DNA from: Silvimonas amylolytica
GTDB taxonomy: Bacteria; Pseudomonadota; Gammaproteobacteria; Burkholderiales; Chitinibacteraceae
Direction of reading: 5' to 3'
Assembly: GCF_014645555.1 (NCBI RefSeq)
Contig: NZ_BMLY01000001.1
Location: 1,346,907 to 1,410,906 of the forward strand
Length of the DNA: 64,000 nt
Positions 7,556-16,005 of this stretch are shown in pieces. Each line of letters starts with the position of its first letter. The first letter of the stretch is position 1. The position numbers and the translations under genes were made by a program. Under the pieces are notes generated by a model. It was given only the letters and a program-made list of their open reading frames with translations, did not search any database and was not told the origin of the DNA.

Positions 7556-9852
7556 TATTCGGTTTCCTCGGTCACTGCGGTACTGATGGTGAGCGGCAGC
7601 CGGCAGATAAAGCGGGTGCCACCGCCCGGGTTGGCTTCGGCCAGCAACTGGCCGCGATGTTGTTCGATCACGGAACGGCAGATATTCAAACCAATACCCA
7701 TACCGTCCGGTTTTGTGCTGTAAAACGGCTGGAACAGCGATTCTGGCGCGGCAAGACCCGGCCCACGATCAGCGACGACAATCTCCAGTTCGCGATCGGT
7801 GGCACTGGCCGAAACCGTAATCTCATGGGGCGCATCCAGCTCTGCGGCGGCCATTGCCTCAATGCCGTTCTTCAACAGGTTGAACAATACCTGCTCCAGC
7901 ATCACGCTGTCGCCTTGAAAGATGGGCAGGTTGTCCGGCAGCTCTACAATCACCCTGGATTGCGTCTTGCGCACCACAGGTTCCAGCAGCTGGATCGGCA
8001 CGGACAACAACTCAGCCAGATCGCAATTTTCCCGGCGCGGCGCCCGTTTGGCAGCAAAGTCGCGGATACCCCGGATAATCTGCCCGGCGCGGCGCGCCTG
8101 TCCACCAATGCGGGCCAGCACATCCCCCGCTTTTTCGACCATGGGGACGGGCGCATTCAGCATGTCTTCGGCGGCTGCCGAGTAGCTGCTGATCGCTGCC
8201 AGCGGCTGATTGAGTTCGTGCGCCAGGCTGGAAGCCAGCTCGCCCATACTGATCAGACGCGCCGTGTGCTGGAGTTTTTCGCTTTGCAGTCGCATGTCTT
8301 CAGCGTACTGCCGCACTTCGGTGACGTCCGCCACGATATCGAGCCAGACCAGGCGCCGATCCACCCATTCAATACGACGGCGCTGCACATGAAACCAGCG
8401 CCCGGACACCGGATCACGCGTTTCCACTGCCAACGTGTGATCTTCGATCAACGGCACAAGGCAACACGGCGCTTCATCGCGCAACGGGAAGAGATCATCG
8501 TGGTGACGGTTGCGATACAACAACTGACCACTTTGCTCGTCAGTGACCGACACAGCGGCCTCCAACCCCTCCAGCACGGTCAGCAGTTGCTTGCGGGACG
8601 CGGCCAGCGCTTCGCGTTCTTTGCGGATCTCTGTCACGTCGTACAGTGAGGCCATCCAGCCGCGATATTCGCCGCGACCATCTACCAGCCGTGATGAGTA
8701 CAAACGCACATCAAAGCGCTCACCATTGCGGCGCATAAAGCGCAACTGATAGCCATTCTGCGGCGTTTGCCCTTCCAGAATGGCGCGGTAAGCCGCAGCG
8801 CAGTTTTCCAGTTCTTCTGGCGGCCAGTAGGGCATGGGCGGGATATGCCCAAGCAGCTCGGAAGCACTCCAGCCCACCATCTGACAGAACGCCGGGTTAA
8901 CGTAAATAATGCGTCCGTCGCGATCCATAGCCCGCAAACCGGTGGTCAATGAGTCTTCCATCGCGGACCGGAAACCCATTTCGTCACGCAGCGCGACTTC
9001 CGCGGCCTGCCGTTCCAGCATGCGCCGACGCAGCATGGCCAGCATCCACCACAACAAGGTCAATAGCAGGAACACGGCGCCCAACAGCCACGTCTGGCTA
9101 CTCGCCTTGGGATTATCACGCACGCTGGCGCGCAGCTTGAGTTCATGCCCCAGCGGGTCAACGCCGACGGTCCGCGTCAGTTGCGAACCAGGCATGACCG
9201 TCGCATCAAGCGGTGCCACCACATGGCCTTGATCATCCAGCAATGCCAGGTCGTAGCGCTGGATCATCCACCAGGGAATACGCAAACGCAGCAGTTCGGG
9301 CAAGGAATACGCAGCCAGCACAATCCCGCCATACACTGAGGCATGGTAGTACGGGACAGCGAGCACAATCACTGGCGCATCGCGGATGATCACATTGCTG
9401 TAAACGGCATAGCCGAGCGTAGCGGCACCATCAATGGCTTCTTCGACTTGCGGGTCATCCAGCGGCACCAGACTGCTGGGGCGCGAGCTGTATACCGGCA
9501 AGCCGCCCATACGGTGCCCGGTCGCGTCCAGAAATTCCAGCGACTGCATTTCCGGGTTGTCTTTCATCAACGCGTCGGCACGCGCGTTAAAGTCGGTATC
9601 GTCGATGGCGTTGGCGGCCAGGCTATAAGCCAGGTTTTCCATCACATTCTGGTTGGTTTGCAAATGCAGCCGCAAACCCTGCTCTTGCCAGAGCAAATCC
9701 TGCGCCATGGTCATGTCGCGGGCGGCTTCAGTCTGGCGTTGATCCAGCCAGGTATAACCTGCCAGTGCGACGAGAACGAGGCCAATGGCAACGTGGGCCA
9801 CCAGCCACGGCAGCATGGCATGCCAGGGAAGGAGAAATCGGGGTAAACGCAT
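7555..9852 (-). CDS. Membrane sensor histidine kinase with periplasmic domain and PAS domains
   Basis: 765 aa. TM1 is at about 13-35, a periplasmic region of about 215 residues follows (double-Cache/DctB-like by length and position), and TM2 lies near 253-275. Next come a clear PAS domain (GFRSAMEDSLTTGLRAMDRDG, about 295-410), a second PAS-like region, HisKA with SLAHELNQPLAA (His545), and HATPase_c with N-box FNLLKNGIEAM, DRGPGL and GMGIGLNICRS. The H-box and layout resemble FixL/DctB-type kinases. It forms an operon with the downstream FixJ-type regulator. The ligand is unknown. Confidence 0.9.
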   Translation of the reverse strand: MRLPRFLLPWHAMLPWLVAHVAIGLVLVALAGYTWLDQRQTEAARDMTMAQDLLWQEQGLRLHLQTNQNVMENLAYSLAANAIDDTDFNARADALMKDNPEMQSLEFLDATGHRMGGLPVYSSRPSSLVPLDDPQVEEAIDGAATLGYAVYSNVIIRDAPVIVLAVPYYHASVYGGIVLAAYSLPELLRLRIPWWMIQRYDLALLDDQGHVVAPLDATVMPGSQLTRTVGVDPLGHELKLRASVRDNPKASSQTWLLGAVFLLLTLLWWMLAMLRRRMLERQAAEVALRDEMGFRSAMEDSLTTGLRAMDRDGRIIYVNPAFCQMVGWSASELLGHIPPMPYWPPEELENCAAAYRAILEGQTPQNGYQLRFMRRNGERFDVRLYSSRLVDGRGEYRGWMASLYDVTEIRKEREALAASRKQLLTVLEGLEAAVSVTDEQSGQLLYRNRHHDDLFPLRDEAPCCLVPLIEDHTLAVETRDPVSGRWFHVQRRRIEWVDRRLVWLDIVADVTEVRQYAEDMRLQSEKLQHTARLISMGELASSLAHELNQPLAAISSYSAAAEDMLNAPVPMVEKAGDVLARIGGQARRAGQIIRGIRDFAAKRAPRRENCDLAELLSVPIQLLEPVVRKTQSRVIVELPDNLPIFQGDSVMLEQVLFNLLKNGIEAMAAAELDAPHEITVSASATDRELEIVVADRGPGLAAPESLFQPFYSTKPDGMGIGLNICRSVIEQHRGQLLAEANPGGGTRFICRLPLTISTAVTEETE

Positions 9853-9913
9853 GGGTGAAGGATACCCGGTATTCTCAGCTTTGCCTTATACAGTCTTCCC
9901 CTTTGCGACGCGG

Positions 9914-9950
9914 ACAAAACAAAACGCCACCTTGCGGTGGCGTTTTGTTT
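9914..9950 (-). terminator. Intrinsic terminator after the BI-1 gene
   Basis: The stem AACGCCACC/GGTGGCGTT with a TTGC loop is flanked by A-rich and T-rich tracts (AAAACAAA / GTTTTGTTT), so it works in the minus direction just downstream of the Bax-inhibitor-type gene. Confidence 0.85.
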
Positions 9951-9964
9951 CAGGCTGGACCGCG

Positions 9965-10645
9965 TTAGTTGCGGTTGTTGCCAGAGAGCGCCATGAGGAT
10001 GTTCAGCAGGCTGATGAAGATGTTGTACACGTTCAGGTACAACTGCAGCGTTGCCGTCACGTAGTTGGTTTCACCGCCGTTCACGATCCGGCTGACATCC
10101 ATCAGGATATAAGCCGAGAAAATCATGATGGCAATGGCAGACACTGCCAGCGAAATAGCCGGAATCTGGAAGAACAGATTAGCCAGCGACGCCAGAATCA
10201 AGACGACCAGACCCACAAACAGGAACTTGCCCATAAACGAAAAATCTTTTTTCGTTACGGTTGCAATACCCGCCAGGGTAAAGAAGATCGCGGCTGTACC
10301 AATGGCTGCCGTACCGATCATGGCCGGGCCGTTGGCAAAACGCAGGGCAATTTGCAGGATCTGCGACAGCCACAGGCCCATGAAGCCGGTATAGGCCAGC
10401 AGCAGCACAACACCCATGGCACTGTTCTTGGTTTTTTCAATGGCGAAGAACATACCGAAGCTCACGCCAAGGAAAACAACCGCGCCAAACAGCGGGCTCA
10501 TGGCGAAATGCATGGAAATACCCAGCAACGCACCGGCGGCGGTGGGCAGCATGCTCAGGGCCAGCAGGAAATAGGTGTTACGCAATACCCGGTTGCGTTC
10601 GACGGCGAGAGCCGCGCCGCCGTATTGGGCGGTGGTGTAATCCAT
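9965..10645 (-). CDS. Bax inhibitor-1 / YccA-YbhL family membrane protein
   Basis: 226 aa with seven predicted hydrophobic segments. It is a TMBIM/BI-1 family protein, as shown by the C-terminal core IFSAYILMDVSRIVNGGETNYVTATLQLYLNVYNIF, where the Asp of the proposed proton/calcium gate sits. The start is placed at ATG 10645 (MDYTTAQYGG), since GGAG lies nine bases before it; an ATG at 10660 would add MEKKT and overlap that ribosome site. Bacterial members include YccA, a modulator of FtsH. The exact role here is unknown. Confidence 0.9.
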   Translation of the reverse strand: MDYTTAQYGGAALAVERNRVLRNTYFLLALSMLPTAAGALLGISMHFAMSPLFGAVVFLGVSFGMFFAIEKTKNSAMGVVLLLAYTGFMGLWLSQILQIALRFANGPAMIGTAAIGTAAIFFTLAGIATVTKKDFSFMGKFLFVGLVVLILASLANLFFQIPAISLAVSAIAIMIFSAYILMDVSRIVNGGETNYVTATLQLYLNVYNIFISLLNILMALSGNNRN

Positions 10646-10801
10646 AGTTTTCTTCTCCATGTTCTATTCAATACGAGCGGTTGACTCGCAGTGATTAAGA
10701 TGACGGGATACGGCAAAAGTTTCAAGTCGCCGTGTGACTTTTTGCATCAGGCAACTATATCAGGCTTGCGTCGGTTATTTGTCAGATATCCCTGACAACA
10801 T

Positions 10802-11872
10802 TCATACCGCATCAAACCAGCGTGTCACGCCCCGTGCCAACGCGGCTTCCACCGTAGTATCTTCCCAACCCGGTTGATTGTCGCGATCAATCAACCGGGC
10901 TCGTACGCCTTCACGGAAATCACCATGTCGCACGCTATGGCGAGCCGCCAGCGTTTCCATGGCCACCACTGCATCGTAATCCATGCCTTGGGCCCGCTGT
11001 GCCAACGTCCAGCTGAGTACGATCGAATTGGGCGACCCGGTCGCCATCTGTCGTTGCGCCTGCTGAATCCAGGTATTGTCGGTCTGGCAGGCGGCAATAC
11101 GGCGTGTGATCTGCAGTAGATCATCACCCGCGACCAGTTCTGCGACCCAATCCTGTACCGGCTCCCACTGTGCTGCAGGCAACGGGCACGATAATGCACT
11201 GGAAAGCGCCTCAAGCAGTTGCGAGAGCATGGCCGCATCAGCTTGGCCCTGACCGGTCCAGGGGAGTTCATCCAGCCCCTGCAGCAGTACTTCGAACCCT
11301 GCGGCCGGCAAAGCCCAGTCTGCAGCGCCAGCAGCAAGGGCATCGGCGGCGTTCAAGCGTGAAGCCGTCAAAAACAAAAATCGCCCCACGTTCTGATTGA
11401 GCCGGCCCAGCCAGTCGCTGGCCCCCACATCCGGGAACAAGCCAATACCGATTTCGGGCATGGCCAGCATGCTGGATTCCGTCACTACCCGGTGACTGGC
11501 GCCCGCCAGTAAACCCCAACCACCGCCCATGACCACGCCATTACCCCAGGCCAGCACCGGTTTGGGGTAACGATGCAGTTCGCGGCACAAGGCATATTCC
11601 TCAGCAAAGAAGTCGTCCGCCTCGGTGATCCGGCCAGGTTCGGTCATAGCGTAATACAACGCCTTGATGTCGCCACCAGCGCAAAAGGCTTTCTCCCCTA
11701 CTCCGCGCATCAGTACGGCCACGACCCCTGGATCATCACGCCAGAGATCCAGTTGCGTATGGATCTCTCGCACCATCGAGAGATTCTGGGCATTCAGTGT
11801 CCCTGGCGTATCAAGCAGAATTTCGGCGATACGTGCGCCGTGACGGGTGGGCAGATACTGGAAACGAACCAT
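10802..11872 (-). CDS. Enoyl-CoA hydratase/isomerase family protein, 3-hydroxyisobutyryl-CoA hydrolase type
   Basis: 356 aa from the ATG at 11872 (MVRFQYLPTR); the frame extends to a TTG at 11884, but the ATG is preferred. The crotonase fold has the oxyanion-hole segment GEKAFCAGGDIKALY and the GGGWGLLAGASHRVVTE and MPEIGIGLFPDVGAS motifs. The extra C-terminal region with HSVRHGDFREGVRARLIDRDNQPGW matches the HIBYL-CoA hydrolase subgroup, which cleaves 3-hydroxyisobutyryl-CoA in valine breakdown. No other valine-degradation genes are adjacent. A related hydratase activity cannot be excluded. Confidence 0.85.
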   Translation of the reverse strand: MVRFQYLPTRHGARIAEILLDTPGTLNAQNLSMVREIHTQLDLWRDDPGVVAVLMRGVGEKAFCAGGDIKALYYAMTEPGRITEADDFFAEEYALCRELHRYPKPVLAWGNGVVMGGGWGLLAGASHRVVTESSMLAMPEIGIGLFPDVGASDWLGRLNQNVGRFLFLTASRLNAADALAAGAADWALPAAGFEVLLQGLDELPWTGQGQADAAMLSQLLEALSSALSCPLPAAQWEPVQDWVAELVAGDDLLQITRRIAACQTDNTWIQQAQRQMATGSPNSIVLSWTLAQRAQGMDYDAVVAMETLAARHSVRHGDFREGVRARLIDRDNQPGWEDTTVEAALARGVTRWFDAV

Positions 11873-11986
11873 GCGGATTCTCAAACACCAAGCCGTGATC
11901 GGAAGCCTTGAGCTTACCGTTTTCGAGGGCGTGAACGCATCCGGGTTGTCACTCAGCGTCGCGTTTCATTAACGGGCGAAAACAAC

Positions 11987-12015
11987 AAAAAACGGCGCTC
12001 AAAGCGCCGTTTTTC
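11987..12015. terminator. Intrinsic terminator downstream of lysP
   Basis: Stem ACGGCGCT/AGCGCCGT with a CAA loop, an A-run on the left and a T-run on the right. In the minus direction it follows lysP. No plus-strand gene ends nearby. Confidence 0.88.
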
Positions 12016-12040
12016 TGGGTTTCACCGTTAGAAACACGGT

Positions 12041-13522
12041 CTATTGATCGCGATCCGGGAATTTCATCTCGGCATAGGAAACAAATTTCGATTTACGTGT
12101 GAAGCGATAACCCAACCAGATCACCAGGAACACAGGCAGACCGATATAGGTCGCCGCCACACCAATCCAGTCAATCTGATCTTTGAGGAAAGCCTGGTAA
12201 TTCTGACCGAGCGTGATGATCAGACATAGCACAAAAGCGAAGATCGGCCCCCAGGGGAAAAAGCCCGAGCGATACGGCAATACGTTCAGATCCCGACCTT
12301 GTGCCTGGTAACCCTTGCGGAAGCGGTAGTGGCTGATGGCGATACCCAGCCAGGCGATGAAACCCGTCATCCCGGACGTATTAAGCAGCCACAGATAGAC
12401 CTCTTGCTTGCCGAACATGGAGGTCAGGAAACACAGTGCACCGACAATGGTCGTGGCATACAGCGCGTTGCGCGGCACACCGTTGGCAGAAAGTTTGGCG
12501 AATACCTTCGGGGCCTTGCCCTCCGAAGCCAGCGTGAACAGCATGCGCGTCGAGGCATACATGCCCGAGTTACCGGCCGAAAGCACAGCGGTCAGAATCA
12601 CCGCATTCATGGCGGCGGCGGCAAATGCGAGGCCAGCGTGCTGGAATACCAGGGTAAACGGGCTGACCGCGATATCGCCCACGTCGTTCTTCAACAAGCG
12701 CGGATCAGTATATGGAATAAGCAAACTGATCACGAAGATGGCAAAAATGTAGAACAACAGAATCCGCCAGAACACCTGACGGACCGCGCGTGGAATGTTC
12801 CTGGCCGGGTCTTGCGACTCACCCGCCGCCACCCCGATCAGTTCAGTTCCCTGGAACGAGAACCCCACGACCATCGCCACGCCAATCAACGCAGAGAAGC
12901 CACCCGCAAACGGTCCATCACCAATGGTGAAATTATGGAAACCGGCGGTTTCGCCCCCCTTCATGATGCCGAAGATCATCGCCAGACCCAGCGCGATGAA
13001 GATGACAATCGTGACAACCTTGATCAACGAAAACCAGTATTCGGCCTCGCCAAAACCTTTGACGGAGATGTAATTGAGCAAGAACATGATGCCAAGGAAC
13101 AGCGCGCTCCAGATCCAGCCAGGCGTCCCGGGAAACCAGTACGCCATCACCAGCTGGGACGCCACAAGGTCTACTGCAATGGTTACCGCCCAGTTGTACC
13201 AGTAGTTCCAGCCCAGCGCGAAGCCGAAGCCTTCTTCCACATAATTGGCGCCGTAGGTGGCGAACGAACCGGATACCGGCATGTACGCGGCCAGCTCGCC
13301 CAGGCTGGTCATCAGGAAGTAAACCATGAGACCAATCAAGGCATAGGCGAGCAAAGCACCGCCAGGACCCGCCTGAGAAATGGTGGCGCCCGAGGCGACA
13401 AAGAGCCCCGTGCCGATCGAGCCACCGATCGCGATCATGGTCAGATGGCGAGCTTTGAGCTTGCGCGCCAGTACTGGAGTTTGAGTCGGCGCTGCGGCCG
13501 GGGTGTCTACCCTGTTATTCAT
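12041..13522 (-). CDS. lysP: Lysine-specific amino-acid permease LysP
   Basis: 493 aa APC-superfamily transporter with about 12 membrane segments. From residue 22 the protein runs collinear with E. coli LysP from memory: LKARHLTMIAIGGSIGTGLF, GFGEAEYWFSLIKV, the FSFQGTELIGVAAGESQDP segment and LLNTSGMTGFIAWLGIAISH are all present. It imports lysine with protons across the inner membrane. The N-terminal 20 residues are Ala/Pro/Thr-rich and lineage-specific. It is transcribed alone, with terminators on both sides. Confidence 0.93.
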   Translation of the reverse strand: MNNRVDTPAAAPTQTPVLARKLKARHLTMIAIGGSIGTGLFVASGATISQAGPGGALLAYALIGLMVYFLMTSLGELAAYMPVSGSFATYGANYVEEGFGFALGWNYWYNWAVTIAVDLVASQLVMAYWFPGTPGWIWSALFLGIMFLLNYISVKGFGEAEYWFSLIKVVTIVIFIALGLAMIFGIMKGGETAGFHNFTIGDGPFAGGFSALIGVAMVVGFSFQGTELIGVAAGESQDPARNIPRAVRQVFWRILLFYIFAIFVISLLIPYTDPRLLKNDVGDIAVSPFTLVFQHAGLAFAAAAMNAVILTAVLSAGNSGMYASTRMLFTLASEGKAPKVFAKLSANGVPRNALYATTIVGALCFLTSMFGKQEVYLWLLNTSGMTGFIAWLGIAISHYRFRKGYQAQGRDLNVLPYRSGFFPWGPIFAFVLCLIITLGQNYQAFLKDQIDWIGVAATYIGLPVFLVIWLGYRFTRKSKFVSYAEMKFPDRDQ

Positions 13523-13542
13523 GCCAGAAATGATTACATATG

Positions 13543-13583
13543 AAAAAACGAAGGGCCGGATTCTAACAAAATCCAGCCCTTCG
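13543..13583 (-). terminator. Intrinsic terminator downstream of tldD
   Basis: Read on the minus strand, CGAAGGGC-TGGATT pairs with AATCCG-GCCCTTCG across a short loop (about 14 bp with one G-T pair), then GTTTTTT. It lies just before the lysP start, so it separates the tldD and lysP transcripts. Confidence 0.85.
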
Positions 13584-13655
13584 TGCCGTGTAAATACCTG
13601 TTAATACAATGGATTCACGTCATAATTCACTGACCGCCGGTCAGCTCCCGGGCCG

Positions 13656-15095
13656 TTAGCCACCAGTTCCACCCACCGTGAGGCCACCGTCGATGCGCAT
13701 GGTCGGCTGGCCGACACCCACCGGCACGCTCTGACCTTCCTTGCCGCAGGTGCCCACGCCTGGGTCCAGCGACATGTCGTTGCCAATCATCGATACCCGT
13801 GTCAGGACATCCGGACCGTTACCAATCAGCGTGGCACCCTTGACCGGGTATTGCAGCTTGCCATCTTCCACCCACCACGCTTCAGAAGCCGAAAACACGA
13901 ACTTGCCGCTGGTGATGTCGACCTGACCACCGCCGAAGTTCACGGCATACAGACCCCGCTTGACCGATGCGAGGATTTCTTGCGGATCTTTATCACCGCC
14001 CAGCATCAGCGTGTTGGTCATGCGCGGCATCGGCAAGTGGGCATAGGATTCGCGGCGACCATTACCGGTCAGCGGCATGTTCATCAGGCGTGCATTCAGG
14101 CTGTCCTGGATATAACCCTTGAGGATGCCGTCCTCAATCAATACGGTGCGACTGGTCGGGTTGCCTTCATCATCGACATTGAGCGAGCCGCGACGATCGG
14201 CAATGGTGCCATCGTCAATCACCGTCACCCCCGGTGCCGCAACGCGTTCACCCAGACGACCAGAAAACGCCGAGCTTCCCTTGCGGTTGAAGTCACCTTC
14301 CAGACCATGGCCAATGGCTTCGTGCAGCAAAATGCCAGGCCAGCCATTACCCAACACCACCGTCATCTCACCAGCGGGTGCCGGGCGGGCCGAGAGATTA
14401 AGCACCGCCTGCGCAACTGCAATCTGCGCATATTGTTCGACGACCGAGTCGGTGAAATAACTGTAATCGAAACGACCACCGCCACCCGCGCTACCTTGTT
14501 CGCGACGGCCGTTTTCCTCGACGATCACATTGAGCGACAAACGCACCAGGGGGCGCACGTCCGCAGCACGGTGGCCATCATGCCGGGCGATGTAGATCAC
14601 ATCATATTCAGACGCCAGGCTTGCCATGACCTGTACAACGCGCTTGTCGACGGCACGGGCGGCGCGCTCCAGTTTTTCCAGCAATGCCACTTTTGCGCCT
14701 TCATCCAGGCTGGCCAACGGATCAACCGGCCGGTACAACGCATGTCCGGCACCGTTCTTGACGAGCGCCGCCGTACCAGTGCCGCCCTGGCGGCCAATAG
14801 CCCGCGTGGCGCGCGCAGCCTCTATCAGCGGCGCAAAACCAATTTCATCTGAATACGCAAAGGCGGTTTTCTCGCCCGAGACCACGCGCACGCCCACACC
14901 CTGGTCGATCGAAAAACTCCCCGACTTGACGATGCCCTCGTCCAGACTCCAGCCCTCGGAGCGAGTGCTCTGGAAATACAGATCAGCGTAATCAAGGTCG
15001 TGCTGCATCAGCTCAGAGAACACGCGATCAAGCTGTTGTTCATCAAGACTGTACGGTGCAAGCAGGGTGGACTGTGCGGTTTGCAGAAGGCTCAT
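13656..15095 (-). CDS. tldD: Metalloprotease TldD
   Basis: 479 aa from ATG 15095 (MSLLQTAQST), which gives the normal TldD length of about 480; a frame to 15161 adds 22 unrelated residues. The zinc motif HEAIGHGLEGD is at 258-268, and the conserved GTCGKEGQSVPVGVGQP segment is near the C-terminus. TldD pairs with TldE (PmbA) to degrade unfolded peptides and mature modified peptides. tldE is not in this window. The gene is last of a minus-strand group yhdP-nit-tldD. Confidence 0.95.
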   Translation of the reverse strand: MSLLQTAQSTLLAPYSLDEQQLDRVFSELMQHDLDYADLYFQSTRSEGWSLDEGIVKSGSFSIDQGVGVRVVSGEKTAFAYSDEIGFAPLIEAARATRAIGRQGGTGTAALVKNGAGHALYRPVDPLASLDEGAKVALLEKLERAARAVDKRVVQVMASLASEYDVIYIARHDGHRAADVRPLVRLSLNVIVEENGRREQGSAGGGGRFDYSYFTDSVVEQYAQIAVAQAVLNLSARPAPAGEMTVVLGNGWPGILLHEAIGHGLEGDFNRKGSSAFSGRLGERVAAPGVTVIDDGTIADRRGSLNVDDEGNPTSRTVLIEDGILKGYIQDSLNARLMNMPLTGNGRRESYAHLPMPRMTNTLMLGGDKDPQEILASVKRGLYAVNFGGGQVDITSGKFVFSASEAWWVEDGKLQYPVKGATLIGNGPDVLTRVSMIGNDMSLDPGVGTCGKEGQSVPVGVGQPTMRIDGGLTVGGTGG

Positions 15096-15184
15096 GCCGG
15101 TATCGCTCGGGAAAATGGCGGGGAATGGATGGAACATGCCATCGGGGATGGGGTTTGACAAGCCCCGGCGACATCGGGGAACCG

Positions 15185-15988
15185 CTATAGCACCCGATGC
15201 TTCAGTGCCGGCAGAATCTTGCGCACACGTTCTTGCTGGCTGGCTTTGAGCTCGGCGATCACAACGCCATTGCCGTTCTCACGCTGAGCCAGAATCTGGC
15301 CCCATGGATCAACGATCATGCTGTGACCGTGGGTTTCGCGGCCGGTCGGGTGCATACCGCCCTGACCTGGTGCGATGAAATAACACTGGTTTTCAATGGC
15401 GCGGGCACGGATCAGTGGCTCCCAGTGCGCCTTGCCCGTCGTCGCGGTGAACGCCGAAGGCAGGAACCAGAAATCGACCTCGCCTGGCGCCCGGAAGAGT
15501 TCCGGGAAGCGCAGGTCATAGCAAATCGACAACCCAACCCGGCCAAATGGCGTGACAAAGGTCGTGACCTTGTCGCCCGGCTCAATGGTTTCGGCCTCGG
15601 CAAAGTGCTCGTCGCCATTGATAAAACCAAAGAGGTGGATTTTGTCGTAACGGGCGGCCAGCTTGCCATTGGGGTCATAGACCAGGGTGCTGTTACGCAC
15701 CTTGTCGGGCACAGACGCCACCAATGGCGCGGTGCCGCCAATCAGCCAGACACCATGCTTTGCTGCTGTGGCGGCCAGAAAATCCTGAATCGGGCCGTTG
15801 CCAGGTTGCTCGCGCACTGCAATCTTGTCACGCGGGTCATGGCCCATGATGGCGAAGTACTCGGGCACAGCCACCAGTTGCGCGCCCTCGTCTGCCGCCT
15901 GCGCAATCAACTTGCCTGCAAGCACCAGATTTTCACTGACGTCTGGCGTGGAGATCATCTGGACGGCGGCGGCGACAACGGTTTGCAT
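15185..15988 (-). CDS. Carbon-nitrogen hydrolase, Nit1/deaminated-glutathione amidase type
   Basis: 267 aa nitrilase-fold protein with the complete triad Glu43 (VPEYF), Lys116 (RYDKIHLF) and Cys156 (SICYDLRFPE). The GRETHGHSMIVDPWG stretch is typical of the Nit1 branch, which repairs metabolism by hydrolysing deaminated glutathione. It is found next to yhdP and tldD in many beta- and gammaproteobacteria, and the same order is kept here. The specific substrate is inferred from family and context. Confidence 0.9.
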   Translation of the reverse strand: MQTVVAAAVQMISTPDVSENLVLAGKLIAQAADEGAQLVAVPEYFAIMGHDPRDKIAVREQPGNGPIQDFLAATAAKHGVWLIGGTAPLVASVPDKVRNSTLVYDPNGKLAARYDKIHLFGFINGDEHFAEAETIEPGDKVTTFVTPFGRVGLSICYDLRFPELFRAPGEVDFWFLPSAFTATTGKAHWEPLIRARAIENQCYFIAPGQGGMHPTGRETHGHSMIVDPWGQILAQRENGNGVVIAELKASQQERVRKILPALKHRVL

Positions 15989-16005
15989 GCGAAGGTCCTG
16001 TTAAC

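Noticed and set aside
12299..13543. 414-codon plus-strand open frame
   Set aside because: Lies opposite lysP, whose sequence is unmistakable; the antisense product is compositionally odd (His/Arg/Glu-rich).
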